DNA from: CTSoil-075 sp964292325
GTDB taxonomy: Bacteria; Bacillota; Negativicutes; DSM-13327
DNA length: 8,105 nucleotides
Reading direction: 5' to 3'
Assembly (NCBI GenBank): GCA_964292325.1
Contig: CAXYVG010000134.1
Span: 1 to 8,105, forward strand
The position numbers and the translations under genes were made by a program. This document shows positions 1 through 7,285 of this stretch, one piece after another. Position 1 is the stretch's first letter. Each line of letters begins with the position of its first letter. Under the pieces are notes generated by a model that was given only the letters and a program-made list of their open reading frames with translations, was not told where the DNA came from and did no database searches.

Positions 1-4
1 AGCA

Positions 5-598
5 ATGAATTATGCTGAGCAAATAATGGATTTGGCAAAAACGAATAATGGCGTGGTTACATCGGCGCAGGTTACTCAAGCGGGCATTAATCGTTACTAC
101 TTAAAGATGCTTGCGGATCAAGGCTTGCTGGAACGCTCGGAACGAGGAGTATATATCCTTCCCACAACGTTTGATGATGAAATGTTCAATCTCCAAAGCC
201 GTTATAAGAAGGGGATATTTTCTCACGCAACGGCTCTCTTTTTGTTGGATTTGACAGACCGGACGCCGATCAAGTATTCCATGACTTTTCCGTTGCAATA
301 TAACATTTCGGCGCTTAAGACGGAAAACGTAAAATGCTACCGGGTCAAAGATGAACTTTATGAACTTGGCATTATCACCGGGAAAACGCCGGGCGGCAAT
401 ACTGTAAGACTATACAATGCTGAAAGAACGCTGTGCGATACTTTAAAAGGCCGAAGCAATGTGGAGATTCAGATTGTGACAGAGGCATTCAAACGTTACG
501 CTAAGTTGGACAAGAAAGATATTCCCCAGTTATCGGAATATGCGAAACTGATGCGGGTGGAGAAGAAGCTGCGCTCATACCTGGAGGTATTGCTGTGA
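5..598 (+). CDS. AbiEi-like antitoxin / winged-helix transcriptional regulator of an AbiE (type IV) toxin-antitoxin system
   Basis: The 197-residue protein begins with a winged-helix DNA-binding module (about residues 1-55). Its recognition part is GVVTSAQVTQAGINRYYL, followed by a wing LLERSERGVYILP, the usual start of AbiEi_4-type antitoxins. The rest matches the AbiEi C-terminal domain, with SHATALFLLDLTDRTP near residues 74-89, the segment GGNTVRLYNAERTLCDTLKG near 130-149 and a closing helical region. In characterised AbiE systems AbiEi represses its own operon and counteracts AbiEii without forming a stable complex with it. The toxin gene overlaps it by 4 nt (GTGA), which supports this role. 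The ATG at 5 fits the family's usual N-terminus, but only 4 nt lie upstream, so its ribosome site and the promoter it would bind are outside the window. Length is normal and nothing looks broken. Confidence 0.9.
   Translation: MNYAEQIMDLAKTNNGVVTSAQVTQAGINRYYLKMLADQGLLERSERGVYILPTTFDDEMFNLQSRYKKGIFSHATALFLLDLTDRTPIKYSMTFPLQYNISALKTENVKCYRVKDELYELGIITGKTPGGNTVRLYNAERTLCDTLKGRSNVEIQIVTEAFKRYAKLDKKDIPQLSEYAKLMRVEKKLRSYLEVLL
583..588 (+). promoter_or_regulatory. Ribosome binding site fixing the GTG start of the AbiEii-like gene
   Basis: A perfect GGAGGT lies 6 nt before the GTG at 595, inside the end of the antitoxin gene. It favours GTG 595 over the in-frame ATG at 607 and gives a GTGA stop/start overlap, as expected for translational coupling of antitoxin and toxin. 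Confidence 0.8.
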
Positions 599-1434
599 AA
601 AGTGCAATGAAGTTAAAGGCGATCATTAAGAATATGGCGAAAAGTAAAAATATCTCAGCACAAATCGTTCTGCAAAATTTTATGCTCGAACGGCTGCTGG
701 AACGGATTTCCGTATCTTCCTATCGCGAGAATTTCATCCTGAAAGGCGGATTTTTAATAGCTGCGCTGGTAGGACTCGATACACGGGCGACCATGGATAT
801 GGATGCCACGGTAAAAGGGATGCCGGTCAACCCTGATACGATAATGAAGATGCTTGAAGAGATTTGCGCGATTGAGATCAATGATGATGTGACTTTTGCC
901 GTTAAGCGTATTGAAGAAATCAGGGAAAGCGATGAATATACAGGTTTTCGGTTGACGCTGGAGGCACTGTATCAACCGATGGCTGTACCGCTGAAAATTG
1001 ATATTACAACCGGTGACAAAATTACGCCAAAGGAAATTGTCTATCAGTTCCGGTTGATGCTTGAGCAGCGGAGCATTAAAGTATTGGCGTATAACTTGGA
1101 AACCATTCTGGCTGAAAAACTGGAAACCATCATTTCAAGAGGTGACCAGAATACCCGCCCCAGGGATTATTATGATGTTTTTATCATTCGCCAACTGCAA
1201 TGGAACAATGTTGATTCCAGTGCCTTAAAAGATGCGCTTAAGGCAACGGCGGAGAAACGAGATACATCGGCTGTGATGCAGCGATATGCTGGGATTATAG
1301 CAACCGTTGAAAATAGCGAAACGATGAAAAAGCATTGGTTGGATTATCAGGCGCAGTTTGATTATGCTCGCGATATTCAGTATGCGGATGTATGCCGGAC
1401 GATCAAAGAAATACTGGATGGCATTGTTGGTTAA
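595..1434 (+). CDS. AbiEii-like nucleotidyltransferase toxin
   Basis: This 279-residue protein has the hallmarks of the AbiEii/MNT-like nucleotidyltransferase fold. It carries ILKGGFLIA with the glycine pair at 51-52, then R64-x-T66-x-D68-x-D70 (the two metal-binding aspartates) and a third acidic strand LKIDITTGD with D136. The AbiEii-typical helix ILAEKLETIISR (about 171-182) follows, then RPRDYYDVFII with R190, D191 and D194. Characterised relatives transfer nucleotides; the mycobacterial MenT enzymes act on tRNA acceptor ends and block translation. The substrate here cannot be read from sequence. The GTG start is supported by a GGAGGT 6 nt upstream, and it overlaps the AbiEi-like gene by 4 nt. 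All catalytic positions I can recognise are intact and the length is usual, so the toxin looks functional. Cytoplasmic, with no signal or membrane segments. In AbiE systems the toxin causes reversible growth arrest and can abort phage infection. Confidence 0.92.
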   Translation: MKSAMKLKAIIKNMAKSKNISAQIVLQNFMLERLLERISVSSYRENFILKGGFLIAALVGLDTRATMDMDATVKGMPVNPDTIMKMLEEICAIEINDDVTFAVKRIEEIRESDEYTGFRLTLEALYQPMAVPLKIDITTGDKITPKEIVYQFRLMLEQRSIKVLAYNLETILAEKLETIISRGDQNTRPRDYYDVFIIRQLQWNNVDSSALKDALKATAEKRDTSAVMQRYAGIIATVENSETMKKHWLDYQAQFDYARDIQYADVCRTIKEILDGIVG

Positions 1435-1457
1435 TGGTTGCTATATATTCATATGCT

Positions 1458-1465
1458 GGGAGGTG
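1458..1465 (+). promoter_or_regulatory. Ribosome binding site for a TTG start
   Basis: GGGAGGTG sits 6 nt before TTG 1472. The reading frame stays open further upstream to an ATG at 1358, but that would place 77 nt inside the nucleotidyltransferase gene, lacks a comparable site, and would add 38 residues that do not resemble the family. A second TTG at 1466 is too close to the site. This decides the start of the AlbA_2 gene. Confidence 0.75.
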
Positions 1466-1471
1466 TTGAAC

Positions 1472-2641
1472 TTGAAAGACCTTGATTTAAAACATGCAAT
1501 AGAAGATATGATACGAACCAAGAGAGAAGATGACTACTGGGACTTCAAGGAAAAACACCATATAAATAAAGCCGATCTGCTTCACGATATCATCTGCATG
1601 GCTAATAACCGAGTAGACAGAGATGCCTATATCATATTCGGAATTGTTGATGGCACATATGAGATTGTCGGTGTGGAAAATGACGCTAACCGCAGGAATC
1701 AGCAACAAATAATTGATCAGTTAAAGAGCAAAAAATTTGTATCTGGAATACGGCCCCGAATAGAAATGAGAACCTTCCGCTTAGAGCGGCATGAAGTGGA
1801 TGTTCTTATCGTCAAAAACAGCACTGATACGCCGTATTTTTTGGTTGAAGATTTCAGGGATGCGGGTAGGATCGTTAGGGCCAATCATATTTATACTAGG
1901 GTTGGCGATACAAATACCGACATCGATAAGAGCGCAGATATAAATAATATCGAGTATTTATGGAAGAAAAGATTTCTTCTGACCAAATCTCCATTTGAGC
2001 AAGCGATTAAGAAGCTTGAGAAGAAGAGTGAATGGAAGCGGGAAGGGGATACATATTTTAATATTTACAGTCCTGAATTTACTATTGCAATTGAAGACCA
2101 GGACGAGAGGCGGACTCCGGAATTCTATTCATATGCAATGATGAACGAGGCAACAACGTATCAATTTCTTTATATTAATTATTTCGGGACTAAATTATAC
2201 AGTTGCCAAATGGTTCTCTTGGACGGTGGCAGATATGTCACACCAGTTCCTGAATGGGGGTTTTTGCGTTTTGGTCACGATAAGGTACAACCAGATTATG
2301 CAATGAAATACTATACGAAAGATGACTCTTCCTATAAATTAAATGAGTTCTTCTATGATGAAAATGACGGTGAAGAAAAAGAGGCGCGCCGCAGGTTATT
2401 TGAAGTTGTTCTTCTATTTGAAAATATCATGGAAAAGGAAGAATTTTTAAAATATGTACACGAGAATATACAGAACTTTATTGATAATTTAAAACTCTAT
2501 GACGGTGATTATTCTTGGGTTACATCAAGCAGCAAACGTGAGGATAGTCAGATCGTTACAAGGTTGAAAACTGGAAAAGCGCTGAATCGGATGCTTGATG
2601 AATATAGGCTTTCACAAAATGCTAACCGAAACAACTTCTAG
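1472..2641 (+). CDS. Schlafen AlbA_2-domain putative DNA/RNA-binding protein
   Basis: From TTG 1472 the product is 389 residues. The N-terminal half (about 5-170) fits the Schlafen AlbA_2 family: an acidic helix ending in YWDFKEKH (E19, W23, F25, K26), then DLLHDIICMANN (35-46), a strand DAYIIFGIVDG (51-61) with the usual hydrophobic-x-x-G-I-x-D/G pattern, and further on HIYTRVGDTNT, the common R-x-G-x-x-N end of the domain. AlbA_2 domains occur in regulators and in RNA- or DNA-processing proteins; in Schlafen proteins the related fold has RNase activity. The C-terminal half (about 175-389) is unrecognised and rich in charged and aromatic residues (for example YSPEFTIAIEDQDERR and QFLYINYFGTKLYSCQMVLL), with no signal peptide or membrane segment. 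It lies 37 nt after the AbiEii-like gene and 13 nt before a PD-(D/E)XK protein, so the latter is its likely partner. Whether this protein cuts, binds or senses nucleic acid is not shown. Domain call fairly sure, function unknown. Confidence 0.8.
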   Translation: MKDLDLKHAIEDMIRTKREDDYWDFKEKHHINKADLLHDIICMANNRVDRDAYIIFGIVDGTYEIVGVENDANRRNQQQIIDQLKSKKFVSGIRPRIEMRTFRLERHEVDVLIVKNSTDTPYFLVEDFRDAGRIVRANHIYTRVGDTNTDIDKSADINNIEYLWKKRFLLTKSPFEQAIKKLEKKSEWKREGDTYFNIYSPEFTIAIEDQDERRTPEFYSYAMMNEATTYQFLYINYFGTKLYSCQMVLLDGGRYVTPVPEWGFLRFGHDKVQPDYAMKYYTKDDSSYKLNEFFYDENDGEEKEARRRLFEVVLLFENIMEKEEFLKYVHENIQNFIDNLKLYDGDYSWVTSSSKREDSQIVTRLKTGKALNRMLDEYRLSQNANRNNF

Positions 2642-2646
2642 GGGGG
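2640..2646 (+). promoter_or_regulatory. Ribosome binding site for the PD-(D/E)XK gene
   Basis: A G-rich AGGGGGG overlaps the TAG stop of the preceding gene and lies 8 nt before ATG 2655. The open frame continues upstream to an ATG at 2595, but the 20 extra residues lie inside the previous gene and lack a ribosome site. The arrangement suggests termination-reinitiation coupling of the two genes. Confidence 0.6.
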
Positions 2647-2654
2647 CAAATCTG

Positions 2655-3215
2655 ATGCTGGAATTAAAGGCAATTGTTAATGGCTTTTTTAAGTTCGCAG
2701 AAACCACTGGAGTGGAAATATATAATGAGTTCAGCCTGCAGCATGAGATGGGGATTTATTTGAGATCCGCTCTTCCGAATTATAAGGTTCAATTCGAACG
2801 CAATGTCTCATTTTTTACTACTGACAATAAAACCATAAAAAAAGAAATCGATATCTCAATATTCGACCAAAGCAAAAAAGAAAAGTATGCTATTGAACTT
2901 AAATTCCCTCTTAATGGTCAGCATCCAGAGCAAATGTATTCATTCGCAAAAGACATCAAATTTATGGAAGAGCTTGTTGAGAGAGGGTTTAATAGAGCGG
3001 CTTGCGTGGTTCTAGTATCAGATAGACCGTTTTACGAAGGAAAGAGTAATAACGGCATTTATAAATATTTCAGAAGTGAATATGCGGTCTATGGGGACAT
3101 CTACAAACCTACGGGATCACGCAAACAAGATGAATATATAACTTTGTCGGGTAGGCATGAGTTTAAGTGGCAAAACTTTAATGCGAAAAGCAAATTTTAT
3201 GTAATTGTGATATAG
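2655..3215 (+). CDS. Small PD-(D/E)XK superfamily nuclease-like protein
   Basis: The 186-residue protein shows the restriction-endonuclease-like core. An N-terminal helix, NEFSLQHEMGIYLR (24-37), has conserved-looking E25 and E31. The strand KKEIDISIF follows, with E64 and D66, then a strand YAIELKFP with E81-x-K83, giving the D-(x)n-E-x-K catalytic signature. A helix QMYSFAKDIKFMEEL (93-107) is typical of the small PD-(D/E)XK proteins found beside other defence genes. A further strand, RAACVVLVSD, precedes a tail with several tyrosines. Family members cut DNA, more rarely RNA, with Mg2+; the target here is unknown. It lies 13 nt after the AlbA_2 gene with a ribosome site on that gene's stop codon, so the two are probably made together. 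ATG 2655 is preferred to 2595 because of that site. An inactive binding role is possible but the visible catalytic residues are present. Confidence 0.75.
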   Translation: MLELKAIVNGFFKFAETTGVEIYNEFSLQHEMGIYLRSALPNYKVQFERNVSFFTTDNKTIKKEIDISIFDQSKKEKYAIELKFPLNGQHPEQMYSFAKDIKFMEELVERGFNRAACVVLVSDRPFYEGKSNNGIYKYFRSEYAVYGDIYKPTGSRKQDEYITLSGRHEFKWQNFNAKSKFYVIVI

Positions 3216-3358
3216 AGTGATTTCGAGATGTAGCATCTACTTGTGAAAACAGTTTGTAGCCAGATGTTAATACTTGGTATGGGCAATCAGTTTAGAATCT
3301 AGCATCAATAGATAATTTTTCTAACGAATGAGCTGCTATAAGGATATGGGGTGAATTT
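3216..3358 (+). promoter_or_regulatory. Intergenic spacer, probable promoter region of the TPR-GreAB-C-PIN gene
   Basis: This 143-nt AT-rich spacer is the longest gap between genes in the window and the only obvious place for a new promoter. TAGAAT at 3293-3298 matches a -10 box at five of six positions, but I see no good -35 box 16-18 nt before it. TTGTGA at 3241-3246 is a possible -35 with only a poor -10 (TAATAC) after it. A weak hairpin, AGATG/CATCT with a 3-nt loop (3226-3238), lacks a T-run and is not a convincing terminator. TAGCATC occurs at 3231-3237 and 3300-3306. Regulatory content is therefore inferred from position, with only weak motif support. Confidence 0.35.
3348..3354 (+). 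promoter_or_regulatory. Ribosome binding site of the large TPR gene
   Basis: GGGGTGA ends 4 nt before ATG 3359, a slightly short spacing; an AAGGA at 3340-3344 is further off. Together they support 3359 as the start. Confidence 0.55.
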
Positions 3359-6300
3359 ATGGCGTTGGGCGTAGATGATATATTAATTGGAGTTGCGGGC
3401 AATGCAACTTACGATTTAATTAAATTAATTGCCAAAACTCTTATTGGATATGAGTCAGATGATTTAATAAGTAAAATTGAGAGCGCATATGATGCAGCCG
3501 AAAAAGAATTTTACCAAGAATTTGGCGGACAGTATGGAACTCCTACAAGTAGTTTTTTGGTGAGAGAAGTTACGCGAGAAAAAATAATTAAGTCCGTGTT
3601 CTATAGTTCAAAAGTGCTGACATTGCAAGACATAGACCCTAGTGGCTTCGATGGAGCTAACCCAGCTAACGAAGAAGTTCTGGCTAGATTTATAACTGTT
3701 TTTGAAACTGTAATGCATCAGGATTTCATTCTAGATAAAATTCTAACCGAAAAGTCTAAATTAGAGGCTGACGGGAAGTTTCAAGCCTGTATGTTAGCCG
3801 TTACTAGACAATTACAAGATCAAAATGTCCGTATTCTTAATAAGCAAGAAGACGTTTTGCAGCAACTGAACCAGATTAATACGAAGCTATCTGGACATTC
3901 GGTATCGCTAAGCGAGTTGAGTGCCCAAGTGCTTGAGGGAGAATACAAATCAAACCTAGACTATGCTAAAAAAGAGCTACTTGAAAAAGGAAAATATAAT
4001 GAAGCCATAAATTATCTGCATTACCTAAAAGATCGTGCTTGGGAAAAATTGCAGCCACTGGCTAAATATTATTTGCTTACTTATATTGCTTCGGCTAAGC
4101 TCGCTTTAAGCGAAGAGGAGGAAGCTGGAAAATTTCTATTGCAGGCACTTCAGTATAATAGCGAAGATGAAAATGCTTTGTGTAATGCGGCTGCGGGTTC
4201 AGTGATTTTAGGATCTCCAGATCAAGCAATAGAGTTTGCGCGACGGGCTTTAGGGAAAAACCCTGTAAATACAAACGCCTTTTCCACCCTAATTCAATGC
4301 AGTAAGAGCGATGTAGAATTAGATGCTATATTAAGTGAAATACCTGTTACGTTACTGCCAGCAGCAGATGTGGCATTTGCTATCGCCATCTATTATCGTA
4401 GACAAGGAATTTTAGATAAAGCAGAGACCTGGTTTCGGACTGCCTTGGAAAATGATAAAAGTAATCGTCTAGATATAAAAGTGTCGCTTGCTGCTATGAT
4501 GATAGATAGGATGACAAAAGATACTTGGCGTATCATTACTGATCAGTTAGATGCTGAACAAAGGGAACAAATATATAAGGCCATAGGTTTAATAGCTCAA
4601 GCTTGGGATGAAGTGAAAGGAACCGAGCTGGAAAAATCTAGAGGTGGATGGTTGTATAATAGGAGCATTGGCTATTTTACTGTCGGGGATATTCAAAATG
4701 CAGTATCAGACAGCGAGCTGGCACTATCTATGGAACCGGATAACTGGGATTTTATTAAGCTTAGGGCTCAGCTTGCTATTAATCAAGATGATTACGCTAA
4801 AGCAGTTGAACTGCTGAAACCTATAAGTAAGAAGCCAGAGGAACTACTACTGTTAGCTGAGGTTATGCGCGCAGATAGACAGTTTAAAGAAGCCGCAGAA
4901 ATGGTTCAAAGCATTTCTGATATTGGTGATCAAATAATTAAAGTTGCAATAAATAGATTGAACGTTAAGTTAATGATTGATACGCAGAATTATAGTGATG
5001 CGAAACGAATAATGCTGAAAGCATTAGAAGAATGCCCTGATAACATATCGTATCTGGTGGATTTATCTGCAATTGAACGTATTGTCGATAGTGATTCAAT
5101 TGCTTCGGAAACACTTCAAAAAGCGGTTGATTCGGTTTCGGATAACACCACGAAAATGGAATTACAGACCCTAGCGGATGAACTATACCGGGATTCAAAA
5201 TATACTCAGGCAGCGCCGATTTACGAAAAGCTTTCTGAACATGGTACTAGCGTTGCCTTACTTGATCGACTTCTGTTGAGCCATTATCAGTCAGGTCAGC
5301 TGAATGAAGCTCTTGAAACCGCAAAGAAAATGGATGCCGCTTACGGTTCTCTTCGGAGACACTCTGAAATTCAATCGGTCATATTTGAATATATTGGTGA
5401 TTTGAATTCGGCAAAAGAAACATGTCAACGGTATCTTGCTAAATATCCCGATGATATCGAGATGAGATTGCGATTGGCTTTAATTAATATTAGGCTTTTC
5501 GAGTACGGTGAAGTTGACGCATTTTTGGATGCGGGCGTTAATTTTGACCGGTTATCAATTAAGGATGCTACCATTTTATCTGAGCTATTATCGGTAAGAG
5601 GACGATATAAAGAAGCAATTATGCTTTTATACCAAATAAGGAAAAAGTTCTTTTCCGAAGGTGAAGCTCATGCCTTATATGTATCACGTTTCTTTTTAAA
5701 TACAAATGGAAAAGAAGATTGGCTAAATCCGTCTGAAGTTATGGTTGATACTTCGGTTCATTTGACTGATGAATATGGAGCGGGTGAATGGTATATCATT
5801 GAAGACTGTAGCAATCCTGATTTCCAGAAGAAAGAACTTAACCTTGAACATCCTTTGACACAAAAAATCTTAAATCGTACTATTGGGAGTCGCATTGAAA
5901 TTAATAGAACCCCTATTTCGGTTGAATACGGTATGATCAAAGCTATTAAAAGTAAATATGTTCATGCAGCTCATGAAAGTCAAAACCTTCTTGAAACTAT
6001 TTTTGCGGGTCACCCGGGAATTTATGGTGTTAAGATACGCGTACCAAGAGGGGACGCTAATGCAATGCCTGAGGAGCATAGGAGGCACGATAATAGCCCA
6101 AGACTTCCGGATGTAAAGGAATTAGTAACTAGTGTTGTTGATAAAAAGAGTAGCTTTACTGACGTATTGAGACAACTATACGGTTCAGGGGAAATTACTC
6201 TTGGTACCATTGCTTGTTCTATTCAGGAAAATGTTATTGATGTTTGGGCTGGGTTAGCACGAAATAGTGAAATCGGTATCAATACTTTTGGGGGAAATGA

Positions 6301-7249
6301 AAATGAAATTAATTTAGCCCTGATAAAGTTGAAGCAAAGACCTAAATTGGTACTGGATATCACGGCTTTACTAACTATACATACACTAGGCATCGGTGCC
6401 TCGGTAGTTCTTGCTTTTGGCAATCCAGTTGTTGTACAAACTACAATAGACACCATATCTCAGAAGATTCAACAATTTAAAGCGAGTGAATTTCGTGGCG
6501 GTTTTATGACGCTTGGCAAAAGGCAGGATCATTATATACGGGATGAGGTTAAACCAGAAGATTTACGAAAAAATCGCCGAATCCTTGAGGATATCTTAGA
6601 ATGGATATTTAGTAATTGTGTTATTGAACCATGCTGGGCGTCATTGAAAATAAATATGAAGGATAAGAAAGAACTGGATGAAATAATAGGCGTTTCTTTT
6701 GTGGATTCTGCTTTGGTTGCCTCGCAGTCGGAATATGTATTATATGCTGAAGATGCCTATTTAAGAACTTGCGTTCAAAATGAACCATTTTTTCTAACGA
6801 ATAGTGTGTGGACACAAGTTGTTTTACTATGGTTATTAGCGTATGGCTTTATTAATTATCAAAAGTATTCCGAGGCAGTAAACATTATATATAATCAACT
6901 CAATTATGGTGAAGTAATTTTTTCTCCCAATACGATAGCTTCTGTTGCAGAGCAGCTAGGGTGGAACCCAAATGAGGATTTTTCAAATTTTATACAGGTC
7001 CTTGATGCTGACATGACTGCAGAGGAGTACGCATTGGTTGTTGCAGCTGGTTTTTTAAGGTGTGTGGCTACTCGAAACATTTCACAAAATGAAATGAACG
7101 CATTTGTGGATGTTGTTGTGCGTAATCTCGCAACAAAACGAAATGTTGAAAGGATAGCTGCTAAGCTTATCTCGATTCTTAATGAATCTGAGACTGATGA
7201 GATTGGGTTCATTGTAGATCGAGTTAAAAATTGTAATAAGTCCGACTGA
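3359..7249 (+). CDS. Giant TPR - GreA/B C-terminal-like - PIN RNase protein, putative conflict/defence effector
   Basis: The product is 1296 residues, cytoplasmic by appearance. Reading in order: a helical N-terminal domain (1-140) that I cannot name; a coiled coil (about 145-190, with ILNKQEDVLQQLNQINTKL); a long array of TPR-like helix pairs (about 198-790, for example PDQAIEFARRALGKNP, DIQNAVSDSELALSMEPDN and DLNSAKETCQRYLAKYPDD); a GreA/GreB C-terminal-like domain (about 795-870) with EWYIIED, then HPLTQKILNRTIGSRIEI and a closing strand GMIKAIKSKYV; a linker with LYGSGEITLGTIA; and a PIN domain (about 994-1150). PIN acidic positions visible are D1000 (KLVLDITAL), possibly D1031, D1116 (FVDSALVASQ) and E1131/D1132 (LYAEDAYLRT). 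A helical tail follows. PIN domains are Mg2+-dependent RNases; GreA/B C-terminal domains in their parents bind RNA polymerase at its secondary channel. I recall TPR-GreAB-C-PIN proteins from surveys of NTP-dependent conflict systems, where they are predicted effectors. The inferred role is RNA cleavage upon sensing invasion. The pRiA4b ORF-3-like gene follows 36 nt later. Architecture fairly sure; function inferred. Confidence 0.75.
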   Translation: MALGVDDILIGVAGNATYDLIKLIAKTLIGYESDDLISKIESAYDAAEKEFYQEFGGQYGTPTSSFLVREVTREKIIKSVFYSSKVLTLQDIDPSGFDGANPANEEVLARFITVFETVMHQDFILDKILTEKSKLEADGKFQACMLAVTRQLQDQNVRILNKQEDVLQQLNQINTKLSGHSVSLSELSAQVLEGEYKSNLDYAKKELLEKGKYNEAINYLHYLKDRAWEKLQPLAKYYLLTYIASAKLALSEEEEAGKFLLQALQYNSEDENALCNAAAGSVILGSPDQAIEFARRALGKNPVNTNAFSTLIQCSKSDVELDAILSEIPVTLLPAADVAFAIAIYYRRQGILDKAETWFRTALENDKSNRLDIKVSLAAMMIDRMTKDTWRIITDQLDAEQREQIYKAIGLIAQAWDEVKGTELEKSRGGWLYNRSIGYFTVGDIQNAVSDSELALSMEPDNWDFIKLRAQLAINQDDYAKAVELLKPISKKPEELLLLAEVMRADRQFKEAAEMVQSISDIGDQIIKVAINRLNVKLMIDTQNYSDAKRIMLKALEECPDNISYLVDLSAIERIVDSDSIASETLQKAVDSVSDNTTKMELQTLADELYRDSKYTQAAPIYEKLSEHGTSVALLDRLLLSHYQSGQLNEALETAKKMDAAYGSLRRHSEIQSVIFEYIGDLNSAKETCQRYLAKYPDDIEMRLRLALINIRLFEYGEVDAFLDAGVNFDRLSIKDATILSELLSVRGRYKEAIMLLYQIRKKFFSEGEAHALYVSRFFLNTNGKEDWLNPSEVMVDTSVHLTDEYGAGEWYIIEDCSNPDFQKKELNLEHPLTQKILNRTIGSRIEINRTPISVEYGMIKAIKSKYVHAAHESQNLLETIFAGHPGIYGVKIRVPRGDANAMPEEHRRHDNSPRLPDVKELVTSVVDKKSSFTDVLRQLYGSGEITLGTIACSIQENVIDVWAGLARNSEIGINTFGGNENEINLALIKLKQRPKLVLDITALLTIHTLGIGASVVLAFGNPVVVQTTIDTISQKIQQFKASEFRGGFMTLGKRQDHYIRDEVKPEDLRKNRRILEDILEWIFSNCVIEPCWASLKINMKDKKELDEIIGVSFVDSALVASQSEYVLYAEDAYLRTCVQNEPFFLTNSVWTQVVLLWLLAYGFINYQKYSEAVNIIYNQLNYGEVIFSPNTIASVAEQLGWNPNEDFSNFIQVLDADMTAEEYALVVAAGFLRCVATRNISQNEMNAFVDVVVRNLATKRNVERIAAKLISILNESETDEIGFIVDRVKNCNKSD

Positions 7250-7285
7250 TATTTGGAATTTAAATTGAAGCGCAGGTGATTATTC

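Noticed and set aside
1358..1471. Upstream extension of the AlbA_2 gene to ATG 1358
   Set aside because: It would overlap the nucleotidyltransferase gene by 77 nt, has no good ribosome site, and the added residues do not fit the family start; TTG 1472 has a strong site.
3316..6799. Shared 14-nt string TTTTTCTAACGAAT before the large gene and within it near 6787-6801
   Set aside because: One match of this length is plausible by chance in 8 kb of AT-rich DNA, and the second copy is in coding sequence with no further symmetry.
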